Below are positions 34,669-43,002 of a DNA stretch of 64,000 nt, in pieces. Made by a program: the position numbers and the translations under genes. The stretch's first letter is position 1; each line of letters begins with the position of its first letter. The DNA comes from Dongia rigui (GTDB lineage Bacteria > Pseudomonadota > Alphaproteobacteria > Dongiales > Dongiaceae). Under the pieces are notes generated by a model that was not told where the DNA came from, ran no database searches, and worked only from the letters and a program-made list of their open reading frames with translations. The stretch covers positions 372,001 through 436,000 of the forward strand of contig NZ_JAXCLX010000004.1 in the NCBI RefSeq assembly GCF_034044635.1. The letters run 5' to 3'.

Positions 34669-35112
34669 CTATGTCCCACGCTGCTTGGTCCACACATAGG
34701 ATCGCGTGACATAAGTCACGACGGCGGTTGTAATGAACGAACTCACTGCGATTGCGACCATCTGCAGCGCGGTACCGTCCACGCCGTCTCCATCCACACC
34801 AAAGACCGCAGCATCGACAACTCGATCAATCTTGCCGAGGAGATACCCGGTCAGAATGGCAGAAACGGTTTTGCCGACGCCGAGCAAGCGCTTCGACTCT
34901 CCAGCGGTATAGGGCGTTGCAAGTATACCAGCACCCCAGCCAAGTACCCCAGACATAACCAGGATTAGGACGCAATTGGCTTGTTTTTCGCTAGAGACGC
35001 CGAAGTAAATGATCCATCCAATGATTCCGATCACCACGAGCAAGACAAGCGCTGCGATCATGACGTCCCAAATATCACCCCCATAGGAAGAAGAGCGTGC
35101 GCCGTCAGCCAT
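34669..35112 (-). CDS. Hypothetical small integral membrane protein
   Basis: The 147-residue protein has about four hydrophobic segments (near 15-37, 45-64, 77-94 and 115-135) and no recognisable family. I use the ATG at 35112, preceded by AAGGTGGAG. Codon use is AT-richer than in flanking genes, as in the divergently transcribed hydrolase gene with which it shares a 120-base promoter region. The two may form a functional pair of foreign origin. Its end converges on the GntR gene with no gap. Confidence 0.65.
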   Translation of the reverse strand: MADGARSSSYGGDIWDVMIAALVLLVVIGIIGWIIYFGVSSEKQANCVLILVMSGVLGWGAGILATPYTAGESKRLLGVGKTVSAILTGYLLGKIDRVVDAAVFGVDGDGVDGTALQMVAIAVSSFITTAVVTYVTRSYVWTKQRGT

Positions 35113-35156
35113 GACTCCACCTTGCAATTCCCTTGATATCTATATGCCCTTTTTAG

Positions 35157-35173
35157 TATATTGATACAATATA
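35157..35173. promoter_or_regulatory. Perfect palindrome in the divergent promoter region
   Basis: TATATTG-ATA-CAATATA is an exact 7-bp inverted repeat with a 3-base spacer, midway between the starts of the membrane protein and the NlpC/P60-like hydrolase genes. It suits a dimeric repressor. The cognate regulator is unknown. Confidence 0.5.
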
Positions 35174-35233
35174 AATCTCCCATTTATCGCACCTCGACCT
35201 TTTGAACTGACTCTCTATAAGGGAGACGCGGTG

Positions 35234-36397
35234 ATGCCCGAACTCTATCTCGATCTAGCCGAAGTTCGTCCATTCGACATTTTGTTAACAAGCGAGAAAA
35301 CTTGGCAATCAATTGCGATAAACGCGATCCAAACGCTGGACCGACGTCGCAGGAGCAAATACTCCCACGCCGCCCTCTTTCTAGCGCCTAGTCTGCTCGT
35401 CGAATCCGATGCGGCGATCACTTTCCGGAGTGTCACTCACCGCTGGAAAGACCGGTTAAATTCCGAACCCATAATGATCTTTTGCCGACGTAACGGAGTT
35501 TCGACGATTCTTGTCCCATTGCAGAACTGTCGTGCGGCGACGGTCCTGCGCGTAAAAGACCAAAGCACCGGCATCTCCTTTGCGACTATCGAGAAGCCTT
35601 TGGAAGCGGCGCTCTATCGACAATATGATTATTCTCGCATTCCTGCGGCGCTCGGATTTCTTTCTCCACGGATAGCCGCTCTTCTGACAGATATATACCG
35701 CAAATTCGTTCGAGTGACGCACGCAGGTCCATTTTGCTCGGAGTTCGTGCAGACAATGATGGCGTCAATCGGCCTCACCTTTGCGAAAGGGCGGCCCCTT
35801 TTGCCTTCAGACTTTTGTGATGACAAACAACTTACCGAGATCAGATCTGCCGTCTTTGTCTCAAGCCACGACCAGGACATAGAGGAAATTGGCCCCCAGC
35901 AAAGCACCAGATTCTCAAGCTTGCTGATTCCGCCTTTACTCTGGCAAGCGATGCCCGATGTTGCGTTGGCCGCATTCACTATCGACAAAGTGGAGCGGAC
36001 TCTAGGTGCCAATCCACGGGATCTGCCAGATCCTAGTCAATCGGCAAAACAACTTGCGCAGTGGCATACCGAAGTGATCGAACGCTGGACGTCGATCAGT
36101 GAGCGCTTCTGGTTCTACTTTAAGGAGAGTCGCAAATGCTTTGACAAATGCCCTTCACACAAAGACTCTGCGCGGGCGAAGAGAGAGTGGCGCCCGCGGC
36201 TGCGTTTCCCAAACACAACGAACACACTCTCCCCATCAACTGAGACGAGATGTAGATCTGCCAACGACTGTTACGTCATCAGCCCTTACTACGAGGAAAT
36301 CGACGAACAGAGAAGTCAGTTACTAAAAGAGATATGTCTCGCGTCGACACAACGTTTTGTGGACGCTAAGAAAGCCTCATCATCTTTTCCAGATTGA
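35234..36397 (+). CDS. Permuted NlpC/P60 (YiiX/YebB-like) papain-fold hydrolase
   Basis: The 387-residue protein opens with the permuted papain-like order: RPFDILLTS, then the His motif KYSHAALFL (His45) with a following acidic VESDA, and the Cys motif GPFCSEFVQTM (Cys168). Relatives act on peptide or acyl bonds, including in lipids and peptidoglycan. The C-terminal half (about 200-387) is not recognised and holds several cysteines (CFDKCPSH, CRSANDCY). There is no clear signal peptide. The ATG at 35234 is 8 bases after GGGAG. Codon use is strikingly unlike the chromosome, indicating transfer. It is divergent from the small membrane protein gene. Confidence 0.72.
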   Translation: MPELYLDLAEVRPFDILLTSEKTWQSIAINAIQTLDRRRRSKYSHAALFLAPSLLVESDAAITFRSVTHRWKDRLNSEPIMIFCRRNGVSTILVPLQNCRAATVLRVKDQSTGISFATIEKPLEAALYRQYDYSRIPAALGFLSPRIAALLTDIYRKFVRVTHAGPFCSEFVQTMMASIGLTFAKGRPLLPSDFCDDKQLTEIRSAVFVSSHDQDIEEIGPQQSTRFSSLLIPPLLWQAMPDVALAAFTIDKVERTLGANPRDLPDPSQSAKQLAQWHTEVIERWTSISERFWFYFKESRKCFDKCPSHKDSARAKREWRPRLRFPNTTNTLSPSTETRCRSANDCYVISPYYEEIDEQRSQLLKEICLASTQRFVDAKKASSSFPD

Positions 36398-36626
36398 ACA
36401 ATCCGCATTGTCGGCAAATTGGAACCGGCAGAGCAGAGGTGGATCACGTCACCGCACTTGAGGAACCAGTCGAGTTTCGCCTTTGTCTCCAAGAGGGTCA
36501 GCGGACCCTCAGAAAAATAGCGGTCGATACCGGCATCTCAATCGAGCGCAAAAAGCGGCCGCAGATCGTCAGGCCGTACTCGACGCAGGACAACTTAGTT
36601 AGTCTCCAGCACCGGCATGGAGCGGG

Positions 36627-37700
36627 TCAGCCGCGGACCAGCGACAGGTGGTTGTCCCATTGCAGGGGATCGAGGCGCAGCGCCTCCGGCAGGGCGACGA
36701 TGCCCTCGACCGGATCGATATGGATCGGCAGGCGCGCACCATGTCCGGAACTGAGCAGGAAGTCCCCTGCCCCCGGGCCGCCGGCGGCGCCGCAGGTATC
36801 CGGGAGATCGATGGTGTCGATATAGTGGCCATCGATCGCCGACCAAACGACCGCCAGCCCCCCGCGCGGTGAGGTCGCGCAAATATAGGCACCGCTGGGA
36901 TCGACGGCGACACTGCCGATATAGCCCATGAGGCGGCGGTGAACGGCGGCTGGTAGATCGAGGGCAGTGACACGCCCAGCGGAATCGGCAAGGAACACCA
37001 ACGGTCGCAGACCGGTCGCAAAATCCTGGTCCTGGACGCCGCACACGACCCGGCCATCGCCAAGGCGCGCGATGTGCCGCAGCGACAAGGTTTCATTGTC
37101 TTCGTCGAGCACCACCCTGCCCAGGAGGTCGCCGGTTGCAGCATCGAGCCACACCAGGCTCGACGTGATGGGGTCGGTGGAATTGCGGTCGAGTATGCCG
37201 CCATTGCCGATGGCGAGCGTCTTCGCATCGGCCCAGAGCAGTTCATGCGGCTCGATGCCCTGGCTGGAAAAGCTGTGGGCGATCGCACCGCTGGCGACGT
37301 CATAGATCACGACATGGCCGATCTGCGCCTTGCCCTGGCTTTGCGTCGTATAGAGGTTGGCGCCATCACCTGAAAAGACGGCATGGCCGTCGAATGTGCA
37401 GCCCGGCAGCGGGTGCAACCTGCGCAGCGCCTCGCCACTTGCCAGGTCGCACAGCAGTGCCTCGTGCCCCGGCTTGCGGCCGATGATGGCGCAGATTTCT
37501 CGCGCCGGATCGGCGATCACGTCATGTGCCCGCCAGCCGAGTGCTTGGCGCCACACTTGACGCCCGCTGTCGCTGACCGCAATCGCCGCGAATGTCGCTT
37601 TGCCACCGGCATTGTCGCCAACGGCCAGGAGATGCGCCGGGATCTCCGCCCGATGATCGAGCGCCTGCGCGCGGCGCTTCAGGAAACGATCGATGCTCAT
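36627..37700 (-). CDS. DUF1513 beta-propeller-like protein of the iron operon
   Basis: The 357-residue protein has repeated beta-strand blades with phrases such as SRQ/GRQVWRQALGWRAHDVIADP, TFDGHAVFSGDGANLYTTQ, GIEPHELLWADAKTLAIGNGGI and IGSVAVDPSGAYICATSPRGG. The pattern fits the DUF1513 family, which accompanies imelysin and DUF1111 genes in iron-uptake loci. No strong signal peptide is evident in this start. Its ATG overlaps the upstream imelysin stop by 4 bases, and it is the last gene of the operon. The biochemical role is not established. Confidence 0.82.
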   Translation of the reverse strand: MSIDRFLKRRAQALDHRAEIPAHLLAVGDNAGGKATFAAIAVSDSGRQVWRQALGWRAHDVIADPAREICAIIGRKPGHEALLCDLASGEALRRLHPLPGCTFDGHAVFSGDGANLYTTQSQGKAQIGHVVIYDVASGAIAHSFSSQGIEPHELLWADAKTLAIGNGGILDRNSTDPITSSLVWLDAATGDLLGRVVLDEDNETLSLRHIARLGDGRVVCGVQDQDFATGLRPLVFLADSAGRVTALDLPAAVHRRLMGYIGSVAVDPSGAYICATSPRGGLAVVWSAIDGHYIDTIDLPDTCGAAGGPGAGDFLLSSGHGARLPIHIDPVEGIVALPEALRLDPLQWDNHLSLVRG

Positions 37701-38872
37701 GTCTCTTTCAGATCCGGGACGAGGCTGATGGCCTCAGCTAAGTCGGTTTGCATGAGTTTGCGTAGATCAGCGACCGCGCGGCGCAGATCGTCGAACTGAA
37801 GTCTGATTTTTTCGCTCCGCGCCTCCGCGCGCTTGCGTTCATCCTCGATCATGTCAGTCGTGCAAAAGCAGCACATGCCAAAGTGCCCGCCGCTTCGCAA
37901 CACCCAGCCGGGATAGCCACCCGCCTCATACCCAAGACTGAGCGCTGTCGCGCTGGTGCTGAGCAGCGACGCCTTCAGCGCACTCTGATCGTCTCGCAAC
38001 AATGCGCCAAAACCGGCTGACGACTGGAGCGACGTATTAACAACCTCCAGAGCGTTGATGAGGCCACTCTCGCGTCGCGCATCCGACGCCACCTCATCCC
38101 CGTGCCCAAGTGCAAACGGGACGGGCCGGAGTTCGCGCCGGAGCAACCTCCCCAGCACATTGATCTGAGCGCCCAGGAACTGAGCCGTCATCCGGCGCGG
38201 GGTTATACCCGCTGGCCGTTCCATCTCGGCGATTTTGGCCCAAGCCTGTCCTGCTGCTGCCGCTTCGGATTGCATATGGTCGACGAGTACTTGCAGCAAT
38301 TTCGTGCGTGTCGGGCCGTTCTCCGCCACGTAGAAGTCATGCATGATGTGTGCGTCCTTACCATCAGGCAGCAGAAGGTGATCCATGACCTCAAGGCTGT
38401 GCTGTCCAATGAGAGATGTCCGAACCAGCTCCGGCGACAGATCTTCAGGTGTCGAACGCGCAAGTAGGGCGTCCACATCCTGATACAGGCCAGCAGGTCC
38501 GCGCGCCCATCCGGCCAACTCCATCTCACGCTTTTGTGATGGCCCGGGGAGGTACATGAAGGGCTCCGCCGCCATCCAATTGTCCCAGATCTCGTCATCT
38601 CGGCGGCCCATCATATCGACCTTGCCTGCCGAAGGCTGGTGCACGGCCGGTGCAATTCGCTCGCTCCATGCCGCGCATGTTGCTGCCAGTCTGGTGAAGC
38701 GGGGAACAATGACTTCAGCGATGTAGCGCCGATTAAAGCCGGCAAAATCAAAGGAAACTGCAAATCCATGGCGGGGTGCCAAAGCGGCGAGACCCGCGCC
38801 ACCGAGCAGTGCCAGCGCATGTCGGCGCGGCAGTCTCTTTCGCTCAGCGATATGCCGATCATGAGTCGTCAT
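37697..38872 (-). CDS. Imelysin-family protein (third copy), Tat-type signal
   Basis: The 391-residue protein has a twin-arginine-like leader (LPRRHALALLGGAGLAAL). The imelysin HxxE iron-site motif is present as GQHSLEVMDHLLLP. An unusual CCFC cluster (GMCCFCTTDM) near residue 340 could bind metal. Imelysins are periplasmic or lipid-anchored helical-bundle proteins implicated in iron capture, despite their peptidase name. Codon use is somewhat less GC-biased than in its neighbours. It overlaps the DUF1513 gene by 4 bases. Confidence 0.8.
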   Translation of the reverse strand: MTTHDRHIAERKRLPRRHALALLGGAGLAALAPRHGFAVSFDFAGFNRRYIAEVIVPRFTRLAATCAAWSERIAPAVHQPSAGKVDMMGRRDDEIWDNWMAAEPFMYLPGPSQKREMELAGWARGPAGLYQDVDALLARSTPEDLSPELVRTSLIGQHSLEVMDHLLLPDGKDAHIMHDFYVAENGPTRTKLLQVLVDHMQSEAAAAGQAWAKIAEMERPAGITPRRMTAQFLGAQINVLGRLLRRELRPVPFALGHGDEVASDARRESGLINALEVVNTSLQSSAGFGALLRDDQSALKASLLSTSATALSLGYEAGGYPGWVLRSGGHFGMCCFCTTDMIEDERKRAEARSEKIRLQFDDLRRAVADLRKLMQTDLAEAISLVPDLKET

Positions 38873-38943
38873 GGCCCGTGCCCCCACCTATTCGATCACT
38901 CTTGATGAGAGCGCAGGCAGGGTTCCTCTGCAAGCCCCGATCG

Positions 38944-40062
38944 TCAGGAGCCATCGCCGTCCAACTCGTTGAAGCCCAGGGTCACACCAAGGGCCGGTGG
39001 CATTTGCTGGCGCAGCAGATCGCGTAGATGGTTGACCTTGACCAGGAGCGCCGTCACCGGCTTGCGGTGATCTTGATGCGTCACGGCGGCGGAAAGATCA
39101 CTGCCAGCCGCCTTGGTGGCGGCGATGGCGTCATCGAAAGCTTTGGTGACGCTGTCCTGGAGGGCGGCTTGGTCGGATGGCAGAAGATCGGCAAAGCCCC
39201 CCGGCGCCAAGACCGAGTTCCTGGCGGTCTCGAGGTTGAGCTGAATGTTTCGCAAAGACCTGCCCGAGCGCCATTGTTCCGCCGCCTTGGGCTTGGCGTT
39301 GGCGGCATCGGCACCGCCCAGGGGCGCGCCGAGTTTCTGATCGGCCACGATCTGGGTGATGGTGAGGAGATTGGTGTAGGCTTGCGCGATGCCTTCGCCT
39401 GGATTGGCGGCAAAGATGTTCGCGGCCTTGGCCGGATCCTTGATGTTAGCAGCCCAAATGCCTTGCGCGTCTGCGGCGATCGATTTGAGGTTGCGGGCGA
39501 TCGCCACGACGATGGCACGGCGCCGTTCCGCTTCGTCGCCCGCCAGCAAGTGCTGACCCTTGTCCTCGCCATAGAGAATGCGCTCAAGGACCGGCAGGCC
39601 TTGGACGGCGACGCTGCCATTGGCCAATTGGTCGGGCGCCAAGCCGTCCTGGCCTTTGCCGGCCAGCAAGGCGTTGATCTGCTTTTCGACGACGTTGCGC
39701 CGTTCCGGCCAATAGGCGAAGCGCTCCGCGCGCTGCTCCTGCGCCAGGGCGCCGATGCGGAACTGCTGGGTCAAGGCCCAGGCATCGGCAACATCGTTGA
39801 AGCCCTTTTTCACCGCCTCGAGGCCAGCAGCATCGGGCGTGGCGGCGAAGGCATCGGCGGTCTTGGCAAAGGCTGCCGTGATCTCGACCAGATGATCGAA
39901 CGCCGGCAGCACGATCTTTTGCGCGAAGGCAGCATTGAAGGCGCCAAAATCCGGTGCGCCTGCAGCATCGGCCGGGCGCGCCACGGCCGGCACCATGCCG
40001 GCGGCGATCAAGGCGGCCAGGGTCTGGCGGCGAGAGATCTTGTCGTTGGATTGATCCGTCAT
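38944..40062 (-). CDS. Imelysin-family protein (second copy), Tat-type signal
   Basis: The 372-residue protein begins with a Tat-like signal (ISRRQTLAALIAAGMVPAVARPADA). The helical-bundle imelysin region carries VQGLPVLERILYGED where the first copy has GYHAIEFLLWGQD, so the His of HxxE is missing in this class. That variant is typical of the imelysin found beside DUF1111 proteins. It is predicted periplasmic, with a role in iron binding or assembly rather than proteolysis. It starts 12 bases after the DUF1111 gene's stop. Confidence 0.87.
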   Translation of the reverse strand: MTDQSNDKISRRQTLAALIAAGMVPAVARPADAAGAPDFGAFNAAFAQKIVLPAFDHLVEITAAFAKTADAFAATPDAAGLEAVKKGFNDVADAWALTQQFRIGALAQEQRAERFAYWPERRNVVEKQINALLAGKGQDGLAPDQLANGSVAVQGLPVLERILYGEDKGQHLLAGDEAERRRAIVVAIARNLKSIAADAQGIWAANIKDPAKAANIFAANPGEGIAQAYTNLLTITQIVADQKLGAPLGGADAANAKPKAAEQWRSGRSLRNIQLNLETARNSVLAPGGFADLLPSDQAALQDSVTKAFDDAIAATKAAGSDLSAAVTHQDHRKPVTALLVKVNHLRDLLRQQMPPALGVTLGFNELDGDGS

Positions 40063-40073
40063 GAGACGCGCTT

Positions 40074-41450
40074 TCACAGACTGGAGAGGAAGGAGATTAG
40101 GGCTTGCCGGTCGCCCGGTGACAGGTTGGCAACATGGTCGCGTGCCGGCAAGGCCTCGCCGCCATGCCACAGGATGGCTTCGAGGATGGTGCGCGCGCGG
40201 CCGTCATGCAACAGGGCGCCCTGGCCGTGGTGATCGACAGCCCAGCGCAGGCCCCAGAGCGGCGACGTGCGCCATTCACGGCCTTTGGCGTTTTCTTCGA
40301 TCAGATCTTCGGCCAGGCCATCGCCCATGTCGTGGAGCAGCAGGTCGGTATAGGGTGAGATATGGCGCGTTTTAGACGCGCCTTTGGGCCATTCGACGTC
40401 ATAGCTGGGATTGTGGCAAGCCTGGCAGCCAGCCGAGGCAAAGAGCGCACGGCCGCGTTCCAGCATGACCGGATCGGCCTGGGATTTGGGGCCGGCGGGC
40501 AGGACCGCTTCGGCCACAAAACGGTCTAGCACCTTGACCAGCGTGCTGGTCACTTCGAGATCTTCGAATTGCGGCGAGGCACCGCTGGGGGCCGCACGGC
40601 AAGCCTTCTGGCGCGCCGTGCATTCGCCATAGGCATCGGTGAAGAGCGGCGTCGACAATCCCATATCGGCGAAGAAGGCATGCGAGTTCTGCGCCTCAAG
40701 GCTGGGCATGATCGCCTTCCAGCCGAAGCGGCCGAAGGTTTTCTGCTCGGCATCCAGCCAATGAATGCGGCCGGATATGCCGTCGCCGTCCTTGTCGTCC
40801 GGATCGGCGCGCGCAATGATCGATGCCGCAGGAATGGCGTCCAGCGGCCCCATGCCGTGAATGGCGGGAGCAAGGCGCAATCCCGTCACCGTGTCGGGTG
40901 CCACGGGACCATCGGCCATGTCGTGCAAGGTGACCACCGGGCGCCGCAGCGGAACAATGGTGCCATCGGCGAGCTTTGTTTCGGAAAGCGCATAGTCGAT
41001 GGAGAAGCGCCCTTCGGGCGGTACGCCGCGCGCCGCCTCGGTCTGCAACTGGTTGCCATAGACCGGATCGGCGGCACCGTCATTTTTGGCGCCCAGGCGC
41101 ACGAGCAGCGATGGACTCTGCGAGCCGTCCTTGTTGACCAGCGTCCCATGGGCACCACCCGGATGGCAGGCGGCACAGGAGCGCGCATTGAACATCGGTC
41201 CCAAGCCGTCCGCGGCCTCGGTCGATGAAGGTGCTGAAACCCAGATGCGCTCGAAGATCGATTGGCCGATGACATTTTCCATGCGCGCCACAGCATCGTC
41301 GCCAAGCGCCGGGTCGCGAATGACTTTCACGACGTGCTTGGGCTTGGTGGTGTCGTCGGCTTTCGTCCAGAGGGCACCGGTCGTGAGAACCGTGGCACAG
41401 ATGGCGAGACCGAGAACGGTGGCGAGTGCCGCTTTAAACCTACGCGACAC
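40074..41450 (-). CDS. Di-heme oxidoreductase family protein (DUF1111), c-type cytochrome
   Basis: The 458-residue protein has an N-terminal membrane/signal segment (to about residue 30) and two covalent heme sites, SCAACH (92-96) and GCQACH (342-346). The second heme domain ends SPLWGLRWAVDHHGQGALLHDGRARTILEAILWHGGEA, a block typical of DUF1111. It is related to di-heme peroxidases and is found with imelysins in iron-uptake operons, where it may change the iron redox state in the periplasm. It overlaps the multicopper oxidase gene by 11 bases. Confidence 0.9.
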   Translation of the reverse strand: MSRRFKAALATVLGLAICATVLTTGALWTKADDTTKPKHVVKVIRDPALGDDAVARMENVIGQSIFERIWVSAPSSTEAADGLGPMFNARSCAACHPGGAHGTLVNKDGSQSPSLLVRLGAKNDGAADPVYGNQLQTEAARGVPPEGRFSIDYALSETKLADGTIVPLRRPVVTLHDMADGPVAPDTVTGLRLAPAIHGMGPLDAIPAASIIARADPDDKDGDGISGRIHWLDAEQKTFGRFGWKAIMPSLEAQNSHAFFADMGLSTPLFTDAYGECTARQKACRAAPSGASPQFEDLEVTSTLVKVLDRFVAEAVLPAGPKSQADPVMLERGRALFASAGCQACHNPSYDVEWPKGASKTRHISPYTDLLLHDMGDGLAEDLIEENAKGREWRTSPLWGLRWAVDHHGQGALLHDGRARTILEAILWHGGEALPARDHVANLSPGDRQALISFLSSL

Positions 41451-42945
41451 GATATATACCCATCATGCCGGTTTCCTGGTGTTCGATGATGTGGCAGTGG
41501 ATCATCCAGTCGCCCGGATTGTCCGCCACGAAGGCAACCTTCACCCGTTCCTTCGGCGCCACGATGGTGGTGTCGGCCCAATGCGGAACGACATCGCCCT
41601 TGCTGGAGCCAATCACCTTGAAGGTGTGGCCATGCAGATGAATGGGGTGGATGTGCGGCGTCTGGTTGATGATTTCGACGATATAGGTCTTGCCGCGCTG
41701 GAAGGTGACGAGTGGCGGCGGTAGCACTTCATGCGAGGCGCTGGGCCAGGGCTGGCCGTTGAGCGCCCAGAAGGTCTTGGGCGACAGGCACAGGGCATCG
41801 GCATAGCGCAGCACCGAACCATCGGGCAGAACCAGATCGGGCGGCAAATCCGCCGGTGCTGAACTGGCGCTGAGGCGGAGTTGAAATGTCTCGGCGCCGT
41901 CGATCTGCGGCTCCGGGATGGAGGCCGGCTTCAACGCCGCTGGCACGAAGGCTGGCCGGTCGAGGGGTGTCCCTTCCGCTTCGAGTTCCGCCATCACGAT
42001 TGGCTGTGCCGAATAATAGTTCACCAGCTGGATACGGGTCCCTGCCACGTGCGGCATGCGCAAGGTGAGATCGGCGCGCATGGCCGGACCCAGCCGCCAG
42101 GATTTCAGTTTCTGTGGCGGCAGCGGATTGCCGTCGGTCGCAATCACCCAGGCGTCGGCACCGACGATTCCGAGATCGACCACGCGCGACATGTCGACAT
42201 TGAGGAAACGCACGCGAACATCGCCGCCCGCCGGCACCTTGAAGACCGGCTGCACCTGGTCGTTGATGGTGCGGTGATCGCCGAAGGTCCCTGCCTTGCT
42301 GGCCCCAGCATCGGTCATCAGCGGCTGATATTTGCCGTCCTTGTCGATGCGCCAGTCGCGATAGACGCAGACCAGGTCATGATCATGCGGCCGTACTTCA
42401 TCGCCTTCGACAATGAGGATACCGGCAAGGCCATGGCCCAGCTGCTCGACCGTGCTGCAATGAGGATGAAAAAAGAAGGTGCCGGTATCGGGCGGCTGGA
42501 AACGGTAGGTGAAACTCTCGCCCGGCATCACCGGCGCCTGCGTCAGATACGGCACGCCATCCATTGCGTTCGGCAGGCGAATGCCGTGCCAGTGAATGGT
42601 CGAGTGTTCATGCAGGCGGTTGGTGAAGGCGGCTTCCAGCCATTCGCCCTGCTGCAGGCGAATGATGGTCGGGCCGTCGCTGTAGCCCAGAATATCGGTG
42701 GGTGGTGCGGGAGGTGCCGCCAATTGCCGCGATCGCCGTATCGCGGTGAGGGTTTGCTTGTGCACCTTCGCATCTGCCGGCATGACGGGCGCCTGCGGAT
42801 AGGTCTGGCTGCCCTTCCCGCCCTTGGCTAGCGCGCACCCGCCGGCATAGCCCAAACCAGCCGCCAGAACGACGCCGCCGAGCGAGTAGATCGCTCGGCG
42901 GCGGGTGACTGGGTTTTGACCCGGTAATCTTGGCATCACTCGCAA
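41440..42945 (-). CDS. Multicopper oxidase with Tat signal, probable ferroxidase
   Basis: The 501-residue protein has a twin-arginine start (TRRRAIYSLGG). All four copper motifs are present: HWHGIR, FFHPHCSTVEQLGHG, HPIHLHGH and HCHIIEHQETGMM; the last supplies the type 1 copper Cys-His-Met set. Such enzymes oxidise Fe(II), Cu(I) or phenols with reduction of oxygen. Its place in an imelysin/DUF1111 operon points to ferroxidase activity. It lacks a methionine-rich loop like that of CueO. A gap of 57 bases separates it from the upstream imelysin gene. Confidence 0.92.
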   Translation of the reverse strand: MRVMPRLPGQNPVTRRRAIYSLGGVVLAAGLGYAGGCALAKGGKGSQTYPQAPVMPADAKVHKQTLTAIRRSRQLAAPPAPPTDILGYSDGPTIIRLQQGEWLEAAFTNRLHEHSTIHWHGIRLPNAMDGVPYLTQAPVMPGESFTYRFQPPDTGTFFFHPHCSTVEQLGHGLAGILIVEGDEVRPHDHDLVCVYRDWRIDKDGKYQPLMTDAGASKAGTFGDHRTINDQVQPVFKVPAGGDVRVRFLNVDMSRVVDLGIVGADAWVIATDGNPLPPQKLKSWRLGPAMRADLTLRMPHVAGTRIQLVNYYSAQPIVMAELEAEGTPLDRPAFVPAALKPASIPEPQIDGAETFQLRLSASSAPADLPPDLVLPDGSVLRYADALCLSPKTFWALNGQPWPSASHEVLPPPLVTFQRGKTYIVEIINQTPHIHPIHLHGHTFKVIGSSKGDVVPHWADTTIVAPKERVKVAFVADNPGDWMIHCHIIEHQETGMMGIYRVA

Positions 42946-43002
42946 GATCCTGTCCTGCGATCGTCCTTGGGCTTGGTGCTCAGTGGGCGATCTGTCGCCT
43001 TA

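Noticed and set aside
36398-36626. Possible gene remnant after the NlpC/P60-like gene
   Set aside because: The interval has an open frame but no ribosome site, no family resemblance, and runs into the antisense of the DUF1513 gene. I see nothing convincing in it.
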